A stretch of DNA of 6,441 bases, from contig JBJXGF010000329.1 in the NCBI GenBank assembly GCA_046153015.1, positions 1-6,441 of the forward strand, written 5' to 3'. The notes beneath the pieces were generated by a model, which saw only the letters and a list, made by a program, of their open reading frames with translations, was not told the origin of the DNA and did not search any database. The position numbers and the translations under genes were made by a program. Positions 1 to 6,441 of this stretch are shown here, piece after piece. Position 1 is the stretch's first letter, and every line of letters starts with the position of its first letter. Source of the stretch: JBJXGF01 sp046153015 (GTDB lineage Bacteria; Actinomycetota; Acidimicrobiia; Acidimicrobiales; CAIXPF01).

Positions 1-818
1 GCCGCCCAACCCACGTGCGCCTGGCGGGCGATGGCGGCGGCCACGGCCGGGTCGGCGTGGCCGAGCACCAGCGTGCCGCCGGCCAGGTCGAGGTCGAGGC
101 GGCGCCGGCCCGCCCCGTCGAGCACCCAGGCCCCCGCGCCGGAGAGCACCTCCTCCGGGGCCGCCGCCGGCTCGTAGCCGCCCAGCCCGGCATCGCCGAG
201 CCCGGTGTCGCCCAGCCCGGTGTCGTGCCAGCCGAGCGGGAGGCGGAGCGGACCCCAGCCGGGCGGCGGCGCCCAGTCCGCCCAGCCGGCCCCGAAACGG
301 CCCGCCGCCAGCTCGGCCTCCACTCGGGAGCGCTCCTCGAAGAGGGCGGCGAGCTCGGCGCCGTCGAGCAGGCCCACGCGGCGCAGCGCGGCCAGGTCGT
401 CCTCGTCCTTCACCCGCCACGAGCGCCGATCCGGCTCGACCATCAGATCGAGCGCGTAGTCGAGCGTGTCGAAACCGTTCGGACGGCGCTGCGGCGGCGC
501 CCAGAAGTCTACCTTCCAGCCAAGCGTCGCCCCGCTCCCCGGGTCGAGGAAGCGCACGATGCCCGCCCGCCGGCCGGCGTCGAGCACGAACAACGCGCCC
601 GGCCCCTGCCACTGCTCGAGGCGCAGCCGCCAGCCCTGATCGGGCGTCTGGCTCTGGGCGCCGTCGGCCAGGCGAGGCCATGCCACCTGCGAACGGGGCG
701 TCAGCATGCCGACCGTGCGCGCCGGGCCGTCCTCGATCACCCGCAGCGGGCGGGCCGAGCGGATCCGTCCGCCCAGCACCTCGCGTACCACGATCACCTC
801 GCCGGCCGTCCACGCCAC
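1..818 (-). CDS. DUF402 (FomD-like) domain fused to class III aminotransferase, 3' end beyond window
   Basis: This gene runs leftward off the edge; 272 residues are visible and no stop is reached. Residues about 1-197 are a DUF402 domain: MLTPRSQVAWP near 38-48, WKVDFWAPP at 101-109, then GFDTLDYALDLMVEPD at 115-130 and W-x-x-KDEDDL at 134-142. The acidic residues D104, D117, D120, D124, D138 and E139 match the metal-binding pattern of the family, whose characterised members (FomD) hydrolyse nucleoside diphosphates or nucleotidyl-phosphonates. A GW near 196-197 ends this domain as usual. After a Gly-rich repeat linker, residues about 214-272 read as the N-terminus of a class III PLP aminotransferase of the glutamate-1-semialdehyde aminomutase type: GAWVLDGAGRRRLDLD and then LVLGHADPAV. 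The PLP lysine would lie outside the window. The GTG at 816-818 is the only start after the in-frame TAG at 828-830. Domain calls are confident; the substrate is unknown. Confidence 0.88.
   Translation of the reverse strand, partial: MAWTAGEVIVVREVLGGRIRSARPLRVIEDGPARTVGMLTPRSQVAWPRLADGAQSQTPDQGWRLRLEQWQGPGALFVLDAGRRAGIVRFLDPGSGATLGWKVDFWAPPQRRPNGFDTLDYALDLMVEPDRRSWRVKDEDDLAALRRVGLLDGAELAALFEERSRVEAELAAGRFGAGWADWAPPPGWGPLRLPLGWHDTGLGDTGLGDAGLGGYEPAAAPEEVLSGAGAWVLDGAGRRRLDLDLAGGTLVLGHADPAVAAAIARQAHVGWA
180..224 (-). repeat. Three 15-bp tandem repeats in the fusion linker
   Basis: Three consecutive 15-bp units (180-194, 195-209, 210-224) differ at only a few positions. Read on the minus strand they encode DTGLG, DTGLG and DAGLG. 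They sit exactly between the end of the DUF402 domain and the beginning of the aminotransferase domain. The repeat keeps the frame, so expansion or contraction would only change linker length. Confidence 0.85.
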
Positions 819-824
819 GCCCCG

Positions 825-830
825 ACGCTA
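825..830 (-). promoter_or_regulatory. Candidate -10 box (TAGCGT) of the DUF402-aminotransferase gene
   Basis: Read on the minus strand the hexamer is TAGCGT, matching the actinobacterial TANNNT -10 pattern, and lies 6 nt before the GTG start. That spacing would place transcription start at or next to the start codon, giving a leaderless mRNA. No clear -35 element or Shine-Dalgarno site is seen. The same hexamer precedes the DUF2269 gene. Confidence 0.45.
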
Positions 831-894
831 GGACGTGGCTGCGGCGACGCCACCCTGGCGTCGTTTCGCTCAGGGGCCTGCGGCGCGGCCGGTC

Positions 895-900
895 TACGAT
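895..900 (+). promoter_or_regulatory. Candidate -10 box (TACGAT) of the M20 peptidase gene
   Basis: TACGAT fits TANNNT and ends 9 nt before the ATG at 910. The intervening bases have no convincing Shine-Dalgarno site, so a leaderless or nearly leaderless transcript is likely. No good -35 is visible about 17 bp upstream. This box also argues that the in-frame GTG at 835, upstream of it, is not the start. Confidence 0.45.
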
Positions 901-909
901 CCGGCGGCG

Positions 910-2350
<1,441 letters not shown>

Positions 2351-2352
<2 letters not shown>

Positions 2353-2356
2353 GAGG
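2351..2356 (+). promoter_or_regulatory. Ribosome binding site of the hotdog gene
   Basis: GAGAGG lies 8 nt before the ATG at 2365 and overlaps the TGA stop of the M20 gene. It is the clearest Shine-Dalgarno site in the window. It supports ATG 2365 rather than the GTG at 2446, and so supports translation of the poly-Asp N-terminus. It also fits an internal operon position, where a leaderless start is not possible. Confidence 0.65.
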
Positions 2357-2364
2357 CTGGCGGG

Positions 2365-2871
2365 ATGAGCGGTGACGAGGCGCGAGGCGAACACGAGGAC
2401 GACGACGTAGACGTCGACGACGACGACGACGACGACGCGGACGACGTGGTCGTCGTCAACCGGAGCGGCGTGGAGACCTGCTTCGGCTGCGGGAAGGAGA
2501 ACCCGCTCGGCCTGAGGCTGGTGTTCCGCCGGGTCGGCCAGGGCGAGGTGGAGACCCGTCATCGGGTGGCCCCCCACCATTGCGGCGTCGCCGAGGTGGT
2601 GCACGGCGGCATCCAGACCACGATCCTCGACGAGGTGATGGGCGTCGCCGCGCAGCTCGCCCTGCCGCCCGACGCGGGCCTTGCTCCCTGCGTGACCGTG
2701 GAGCTGTCGGTGCGGTTTCGCCGGCCCGTCCCGATCGGCGAGGAGGTGGTGGCCCGCGCCCGCCTGGTCGGCGTGGAGGGCCGCGACTACCGGGTGGAGG
2801 GCGAGATCAGGGGCGCCGACGGCGTTGCGCTCACCGTGGCCAGCTCACGCTGGCGCCAGCTCGGCGGGTGA
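2365..2871 (+). CDS. Hotdog-fold PaaI-type thioesterase with poly-Asp N-terminus
   Basis: A 168-residue protein whose residues about 38-165 form a single hotdog domain. CFGCGKENPLGLRL at 39-52 is the characteristic lead-in of this PaaI/YigI-like subgroup, and HGGIQTTILDEVMG at 80-93 is the central helix with its HGG turn and the acidic residues D89/E90 expected to take part in thioester hydrolysis. VTVELSVRFRRPVP at 110-123 is the following strand. It probably hydrolyses an acyl-CoA; the chain is unknown. Residues 11-31 are almost only Asp followed by four Val, which is not part of the fold. The Shine-Dalgarno site upstream of ATG 2365 suggests this tail is made; a shorter start at GTG 2446 would give a normal-looking enzyme. 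Translation is probably coupled to the upstream M20 gene. Confidence 0.93.
   Translation: MSGDEARGEHEDDDVDVDDDDDDDADDVVVVNRSGVETCFGCGKENPLGLRLVFRRVGQGEVETRHRVAPHHCGVAEVVHGGIQTTILDEVMGVAAQLALPPDAGLAPCVTVELSVRFRRPVPIGEEVVARARLVGVEGRDYRVEGEIRGADGVALTVASSRWRQLGG
2398..2457 (+). repeat. GAC/GTC trinucleotide low-complexity tract
   Basis: Sixty bases made almost entirely of GAC and GTC codons, with seven GAC in a row at 2416-2436 and three GTC at 2449-2457. GAC and GTC are reverse complements, so the tract can fold on itself in many registers; the tightest is GACGAC at 2440-2445 with GTCGTC at 2449-2454 around a 3-nt loop. It encodes the acidic tail (positions 12-31) of the hotdog protein. Confidence 0.85.
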
Positions 2872-2883
2872 CGCCGCACGAGC
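2859..2883. terminator. Possible bidirectional hairpin between convergent genes
   Basis: GCTCG (2859-2863) pairs with CGAGC (2879-2883), and inside it GCG (2864-2866) pairs with CGC (2872-2874), leaving a 4-nt bulge and a 5-nt loop. It covers the hotdog stop codon and sits in the gap before the convergent DUF2269 stop. No T-tract follows on either strand, so this is a weak call. Confidence 0.25.
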
Positions 2884-2887
2884 CGGG

Positions 2888-3403
2888 TCAGACGCCGGGC
2901 TTCCAGATCATGTCGGCCACCGCCGCCACGAGCGCCACGTCGATCGCCAGCCACGCGGCGTTGATGCGGCCGGAGAGGCGAGCCAACTCCCGGCTCTTCG
3001 ACACCTCGTCCGCCCCGCCGGCGCCGGCCAGCTCGCCGAGCATCACGTGCACCCGGCGCCGCGCCGGGAGCAGCACGCCGTGGAGCAGGCCGAGGATCAC
3101 CACGAACAGCGCGAAGGCCACCGACACCCACGTCTGGGAGAACTCCCACTGCCCGTCGGAGAGCGGGATCGCCGCCGCGCCGAAGATCAGCACGCCGTAG
3201 AGGAACTTGTCCGCAATCTTGTAGGCGGCCACGTACCCGGCCTGGGACACGGCGAAGGACTCGGCGGCGGGCCGTCTACGCAGGCCCGAGTGCAGCAGCC
3301 CGTCCACGATCAGCCCGCCGAAGCCCACCACCACGCAGACCAGGTGGGCGAGCAGCACGAGGCGATAGGCGGCCGAGGTGACCCCTCCAGCGGCGAACAG
3401 CAT
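2888..3403 (-). CDS. DUF2269-like integral membrane protein
   Basis: A 171-residue protein with four likely membrane helices at about 13-35, 66-81, 91-112 and 147-167. The first helix carries LLAHLVCVVVGFGGLIVDGL, with a conserved-looking histidine (H20) and a GFGG turn, and the third follows a WEFSQTWV segment. This pattern resembles the DUF2269 family of small predicted membrane proteins; I make that match from memory of the family style, so it is tentative. A basic, cytoplasm-like loop (PARRRVHV near 113-120) lies between helices 3 and 4. Its function is unknown. The ATG at 3403 lies 11 bp after the deacetylase stop, suggesting one operon, and a TANNNT box may give it its own leaderless promoter as well. 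GTG at residue 8 is a possible alternative start. Confidence 0.85.
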   Translation of the reverse strand: MLFAAGGVTSAAYRLVLLAHLVCVVVGFGGLIVDGLLHSGLRRRPAAESFAVSQAGYVAAYKIADKFLYGVLIFGAAAIPLSDGQWEFSQTWVSVAFALFVVILGLLHGVLLPARRRVHVMLGELAGAGGADEVSKSRELARLSGRINAAWLAIDVALVAAVADMIWKPGV

Positions 3404-3411
3404 GGCTGCAC

Positions 3412-3417
3412 ACGCTA
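3412..3417 (-). promoter_or_regulatory. Candidate -10 box (TAGCGT) of the DUF2269 gene, overlapping deacetylase stop
   Basis: On the minus strand TAGCGT ends 8 nt before the ATG at 3403. Its first three bases are the TAG stop codon of the upstream deacetylase. No Shine-Dalgarno site is apparent between the box and the ATG. This would let the membrane protein be made from its own leaderless mRNA in addition to any read-through transcript. Confidence 0.35.
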
Positions 3418-4272
3418 CGGCGCCGCCGCGGGGTGCGGGGGGTTCGAGGCGGCCGGGTTCGCCGCCGCCCAGGCCGCCGCATAGTCACCCATCCGCACGA
3501 AGACCACGTCGTCCAGCGCCCGGGCCCGCTCCACGAAGCGCTCGAGCATCAGCAGCCGGTGCCCCCGGCCAATCACCTGGGGATGCATGGTGAGCGTGAA
3601 CACCCCGCCGGGGCAGTGCTGGTAGGCGTAGTCGAAGTCGCCTTCCCACACGGCGAGCACCTCCGAGGGCGCCTTGAGCCCGCCGCCGTTGGGCGGCAGG
3701 TACTCGAAGTACGGGAAGTCGTCGAGACCCCAGTACACCGGCAGCTCCACGAGCGGCGACGGCCGCCCGAACGTGAGCCCCTCCGCCCGTGACCAGCGGT
3801 CGTCGACCCGGGCGTAGTACGCCAGGAAGTCGCCGCTCATCAAGCTGGAGTCGTACAGGAACCCGGCTTCCACGAGGAGCCGCAGCGACGACGCGCTCGG
3901 CTTCCAGGCCGGCGCCCGCCACCCCCGGGGCGTGACCCCGGCCACCTCCCGCAGGATCTCCACGCCGCGCTCGAGCACGGCCCGCTCGTCCTCCTCCGAC
4001 AGGCGGGACGGGCTCTCGTGGTGCACGCCGTGGTGGCCGAGCTCGTGGCCGGCGTCGCGGATGCGGCGCACGAGGTCGGGGTACGCCAGCGCCGTGAAGC
4101 CGGGCACGAAGAACGTGGCCGGCGCGTCGTACCGCTCCAGCAGGCTCAGGATGCGGGGCACGGCCACCGCGCCGAACTCGCCCCTCGACACCGCGGTGGC
4201 GTTGTCGCTGCCCAGCCACACCGACATCGAGTCGAAGTCGAAGCTCAAGCACACGCTCAGACGGGCGGCCAT
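3415..4272 (-). CDS. Polysaccharide deacetylase family (NodB fold, cytoplasmic HpPgdA-like)
   Basis: A 285-residue NodB-homology hydrolase. The family motifs are in order: SFDFD at 10-14 (catalytic/metal aspartates D12 and D14), ATFFVPG at 52-58, HELGHHGVHHESP at 76-88 with zinc ligands probably H81 and H85, RGWRAPAWKPS at 116-126, LVELPVYWGLDDFPYF at 174-189 and LTMHPQVIGRGHR at 227-239 with H230. The SRGEFG segment at 29-34 and the LDDFPYF block resemble the Helicobacter PgdA/PuuE-like branch, which is cytoplasmic and whose members act on varied N-acyl or cyclic amide substrates; true peptidoglycan deacetylation cannot be assumed. No signal peptide is present. The last 20 residues are an Ala/Pro-rich tail. 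It is divergent from the helicase and leads a two-gene unit with the DUF2269 gene. Confidence 0.93.
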   Translation of the reverse strand: MAARLSVCLSFDFDSMSVWLGSDNATAVSRGEFGAVAVPRILSLLERYDAPATFFVPGFTALAYPDLVRRIRDAGHELGHHGVHHESPSRLSEEDERAVLERGVEILREVAGVTPRGWRAPAWKPSASSLRLLVEAGFLYDSSLMSGDFLAYYARVDDRWSRAEGLTFGRPSPLVELPVYWGLDDFPYFEYLPPNGGGLKAPSEVLAVWEGDFDYAYQHCPGGVFTLTMHPQVIGRGHRLLMLERFVERARALDDVVFVRMGDYAAAWAAANPAASNPPHPAAAP

Positions 4273-4280
4273 GACCGCGC

Positions 4281-4286
4281 AAGCTA
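4281..4286 (-). promoter_or_regulatory. Candidate -10 box (TAGCTT) of the deacetylase gene
   Basis: On the minus strand TAGCTT fits TANNNT and ends 8 nt before the ATG at 4272, the spacing expected for a leaderless mRNA. No -35 consensus is visible upstream. It lies only 5 bp from the divergent box of the helicase gene. Confidence 0.45.
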
Positions 4287-4291
4287 CCGCG

Positions 4292-4297
4292 TAGACT
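4292..4297 (+). promoter_or_regulatory. Candidate -10 box (TAGACT) of the helicase gene
   Basis: TAGACT fits TANNNT and ends 16 nt before the ATG at 4314, predicting a leader of about 10 nt, too short for a normal Shine-Dalgarno site. The -35 region would fall over the deacetylase start codon, and no consensus is seen there. Confidence 0.4.
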
Positions 4298-4313
4298 GGG
4301 CGGCTTCTCGCCC

Positions 4314-6020
4314 ATGACCAGGTCCATCCGTCTCCGCCCTTGGCAGAAGCGCGCGCTCGAGCGGCTGGCCGACGCCGCCGGGCCCGACTTCCTGGCCGTC
4401 GCCACTCCCGGCGCCGGCAAGACCACTTTCGCCCTCACCGCGGTGCGCGGCCAGCTCGCCCAGCGGCCCGGCGCTCGCCTGGTGGTGGTCGCGCCCACCC
4501 AGCACCTCAAGCTCCAATGGGCCGACGCCGCCGCCCGCTTCGAGCTCTACCTGGAGCCGAGCTGGCGGGCGGCGGACGGTCTTCCCCACGACCTCCACGG
4601 CGTGGTGGTCACCTACCAGCAGGTGGCCCAGAACCCGAGGGCGCTGGCCCCGCTGGCCCGGGACGGGGTCGTGGTGCTCGACGAGGTGCACCACGCCGCC
4701 GACGAACGGGCTTGGGGCGAGGGCGTCCGTATCGCGTTCGAGGGCGCGGCGCGCCGCCTCAGCCTGTCCGGCACGCCGTTCCGGTCGGACACCGTGGCCA
4801 TCCCGTTCGTCCGTTACCGTCTCGACGAAGCGACGCCGGACTTCGAGTACGGCTACGCCGACGCGCTGGCTGACGGACGCGTCGTGCGCCCCGTCTTCTT
4901 CCCCCACCAGAACGGGCACATGGAGTGGAGCGCGCCTGACGGCACGCTGCACTCGCACTCCTTCGACGACCCGCTGGACCGGGCGCGTGCCAACGAGCGT
5001 CTGCGGACGGCGCTCTCGCTGGAGGGCGAGTGGCTGCCGGCGGTGCTGCGCCAGGCCAACGAACGGCTGCAGCTCCTCCGGCGGGTGCACCCCGACGCAG
5101 GCGGGCTCGTGATCGCCATGGACCAGGACCACGCCCGCGGCATCGCCGAGCTGCTGCGCGTCCGCTTCGGGGTCGTCGCCGCCGTCGCCACCTCGGACGA
5201 CGCGAACGCGTCCGATCGCATCGCCGCGTTCGCCGCGTCCCGGACGCCGTGGCTGGTGGCGGTGCGGATGGTCTCCGAAGGCGTCGACATCCCCCGTCTG
5301 CGCGTCGGGGTGTTCGCCACCAACACCACCACCGAGCTGTTCTTTCGTCAGGCCGTCGGCCGGTTGGTTCGTTGGACGAGCGGCGCCGGGCGCCAGCCGG
5401 CGTTCCTCTTCATCCCCGACGACCGGCGCCTGCGCACCTGGGCGAGCCAGATCGCCGATCAGCGCCGCCACAGCCTGCGCCGGCCGAGCGAGGACGCCGC
5501 CCCGGCCGAAGCCGCCGCCGGCGCGGAGATCGCGTTCGACCAGGCGCCGGCCGAGCGGCTCTCGCTCTTCGAAGCGCTGTCGGCGGTGCCGATCGAGTCG
5601 GCCGAGCCGCCGCCGTGGGAGCGCTGGGACGACCCGCTGGCGCTCGGCGTGGGCGAGGCCGAGGCCGGCGGCCCCGGGGGAGACGGGGCGGACGGGGCGG
5701 ACGGGGTGGAGGTGGAGCTGGGCCCGCCGCCGCCGCTGCCCTCCCGGCGCCCGCCGGCGCGTCTGGCCCGGGCCGACGCCTCCCCCCGAGCCCAGCGCAA
5801 GGCCCTGCGCGACGCCAACACCGAGCTGGCGGGCGAGCTGGCCCGTCTCACCGGGTGGCCCCACGCCCGGGTCAACGCCGAGCTCAACCGCCTCACCGGC
5901 GTGCGACGCATCACCGAGGCGACGCTCGCCCAGCTCGACGCCCGCCGAGCCCACGGCGAACGCTGGCTGGCCCGCGAGCGCCGCAGCCGCGGCGCAGCCA
6001 GCCCAAGAACACCCCGGTAG
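4314..6020 (+). CDS. SF2 DEAD/DEAH-box helicase family protein
   Basis: A 568-residue superfamily 2 helicase with both RecA lobes. Visible motifs are RPWQKRALE at 8-16 (Q-like motif), Walker A TPGAGKTT at 31-38, APTQHLKLQW at 60-69 (Ia), DEVHH at 123-127 (Walker B, DExH type), SGTPFRSD at 152-159 (III), VRMVSEGVDIPRLR at 317-330 (V) and QAVGRLVRW at 346-354 (VI, arginine fingers R350 and R353). All catalytic residues are intact, so it should be an active ATPase acting on DNA or RNA. Residues about 385-490 are an Ala/Pro/acid-rich linker. Residues about 495-552 form a helical module (NTELAGELARLTGWPHARVN) resembling a C-terminal domain I recall from other actinobacterial helicases, possibly nucleic-acid binding. 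No nuclease, methylase or other partner lies next to it in the window. A role in repair or phage defence is possible but unsupported. Confidence 0.95.
   Translation: MTRSIRLRPWQKRALERLADAAGPDFLAVATPGAGKTTFALTAVRGQLAQRPGARLVVVAPTQHLKLQWADAAARFELYLEPSWRAADGLPHDLHGVVVTYQQVAQNPRALAPLARDGVVVLDEVHHAADERAWGEGVRIAFEGAARRLSLSGTPFRSDTVAIPFVRYRLDEATPDFEYGYADALADGRVVRPVFFPHQNGHMEWSAPDGTLHSHSFDDPLDRARANERLRTALSLEGEWLPAVLRQANERLQLLRRVHPDAGGLVIAMDQDHARGIAELLRVRFGVVAAVATSDDANASDRIAAFAASRTPWLVAVRMVSEGVDIPRLRVGVFATNTTTELFFRQAVGRLVRWTSGAGRQPAFLFIPDDRRLRTWASQIADQRRHSLRRPSEDAAPAEAAAGAEIAFDQAPAERLSLFEALSAVPIESAEPPPWERWDDPLALGVGEAEAGGPGGDGADGADGVEVELGPPPPLPSRRPPARLARADASPRAQRKALRDANTELAGELARLTGWPHARVNAELNRLTGVRRITEATLAQLDARRAHGERWLARERRSRGAASPRTPR
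5682..5708 (+). repeat. Three 9-bp tandem repeats in the helicase linker
   Basis: GACGGGGCG occurs twice in a row (5682-5690, 5691-5699) and is followed by a one-base variant (5700-5708). The units encode DGA, DGA and DGV at residues 457-465, within the disordered linker between the helicase core and the C-terminal module. The repeat is in frame and so length change would be tolerated. Confidence 0.8.
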
Positions 6021-6055
6021 ACGGGAGCGTCGCAGGGCCCCGGGATCGACCCGTC
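6020..6055. terminator. Possible hairpin between convergent helicase and lipoprotein genes
   Basis: GACGGG (6020-6025) is the exact reverse complement of CCCGTC (6050-6055), flanking a GC-rich 24-nt loop that contains overlapping GGGCCC and CCCGGG palindromes (6035-6044). A smaller alternative is CGGG/CCCG at 6041-6053. It reaches into both stop codons. There is no T-tract, so terminator function is a weak inference. Confidence 0.25.
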
Positions 6056-6441
6056 AGCTCAGCGTGCAGCCTTCGGGGGTGCAGGCCAGGCGGATCGACT
6101 CGCCGGCGTGGAGCTCGAGGCGGGGGCTCGACACGAGCGTGGCGCCGGAGATCACCCCGCCGTCGACCTCGATCGGCTCACCGGAGTCCTCGATGATCAC
6201 CAGGTAGGCGCCCGGCGCCAGGTCGGCGAGGGTCACCGCGTGGCCGCTGCGGGCCTGCGCCGAGGCGATGGGGGCGCCGGCCGGCGCGCCGGCGGGCACG
6301 ACCGTGACCGTGGCCGCCTCGGCGAAGCGGGTGGTGTAGGTCACGGTGATCGAACCGGTCGTCGGCACGCTGAGGCCGGTCGCCTGCGTGCGCACCGGCT
6401 CCTCGGCGCCGGGACGGCACGCCGCCGCGGCCTGGGCGCCG
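6054..6441 (-). CDS. Probable secreted lipoprotein, 5' end beyond window
   Basis: The open frame continues from the stop at 6054 to the right edge with no interruption, giving about 129 visible residues. The first visible residues read GAQAAAACRPGAEEP, so Ala-Ala-Ala-Cys (cysteine at 6417-6419) looks like the lipobox end of a signal peptide whose hydrophobic part is outside the window. Cleavage there would give a mature lipoprotein of 121 residues. The rest is strand-rich (SITVTYTTRF, ATVTVVPAG, LADLAPGAYLVIIEDSG), suggesting a small beta-sandwich, and ends with a CTPEGC pair that could form a disulfide outside the cell. I do not recognise a family. An internal GTG at 6395 is an alternative start but would remove the lipobox. 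It converges with the helicase across 33 bp. Confidence 0.7.
   Translation of the reverse strand, partial: GAQAAAACRPGAEEPVRTQATGLSVPTTGSITVTYTTRFAEAATVTVVPAGAPAGAPIASAQARSGHAVTLADLAPGAYLVIIEDSGEPIEVDGGVISGATLVSSPRLELHAGESIRLACTPEGCTLS

Noticed and set aside
835..909. Upstream GTG start adding 25 residues to the M20 peptidase
   Set aside because: The extension lies over the likely -10 box at 895-900, does not resemble the family N-terminus, and ATG 910 begins a normal-length enzyme.
2359..2460. GAC tract as a CRISPR-like or regulatory repeat array
   Set aside because: The repeat unit is a 3-bp codon with no spacers and lies in frame inside a coding region with a good ribosome site.
3415..4272. 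Deacetylase as a secreted cell-wall peptidoglycan deacetylase
   Set aside because: The N-terminus goes directly into the first NodB motif (SFDFD at residues 10-14), so there is no room for a signal peptide or membrane anchor.
4284..5954. A 556-codon open frame antisense to the helicase
   Set aside because: The helicase strand has every SF2 motif in order. The antisense translation is low-complexity Gly/Arg/Val with no recognisable motif.
4314..6020. Helicase as part of a phage-defence system
   Set aside because: No nuclease, methyltransferase, ATPase partner, toxin or integrase lies beside it here; neighbours are a deacetylase and a lipoprotein on the opposite strand. Wider context could change this.
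5030..6196. A 388-codon plus-strand frame overlapping the helicase end and the lipoprotein
   Set aside because: Its translation is an arginine-rich frame shadow of the helicase and then crosses the antisense lipoprotein gene; no domain is visible.

Overview
The window is very GC-rich DNA with G or C at most third codon positions, almost no space between genes, and short start regions that often lack a Shine-Dalgarno site. This points to a high-GC actinomycete. The protein types (an M20 dipeptidase of the DDGY kind, a DUF2269 membrane protein, an actinobacterial-style SF2 helicase) would suit the Acidimicrobiia, but that lineage is a guess from style, not proof. No rRNA, tRNA, CRISPR array, insertion sequence or phage gene is visible.

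Layout, left to right. (1) On the minus strand, running off the left edge, a DUF402 (FomD-like) domain is fused in one frame to the start of a class III PLP-dependent aminotransferase. (2) Divergent from it across 91 bp lies a plus-strand pair: an M20 zinc dipeptidase/carboxypeptidase and, 12 bp later, a hotdog-fold (PaaI-type) thioesterase with a striking poly-aspartate N-terminus. (3) Convergent with that pair is a minus-strand pair: a NodB-type polysaccharide deacetylase followed after 11 bp by a four-helix DUF2269 membrane protein. (4) Divergent from the deacetylase across only 41 bp is a plus-strand SF2 DEAD/DEAH-box helicase with a conserved-looking C-terminal module. (5) Convergent with the helicase is a minus-strand gene cut by the right edge, probably a small secreted lipoprotein.

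The genes look like ordinary chromosomal housekeeping or accessory metabolism; nothing in the window joins them into one pathway. The two things that stand out are the DUF402-aminotransferase fusion and a repeated start-site architecture: a TANNNT -10-like box lies 6 to 9 nt before the start codon of four genes and 16 nt before a fifth. This is what leaderless or near-leaderless transcription looks like in actinomycetes. The hotdog gene, which is internal to its transcript, instead has a good Shine-Dalgarno site. I do not see convincing evidence of a new defence or biosynthetic system here.
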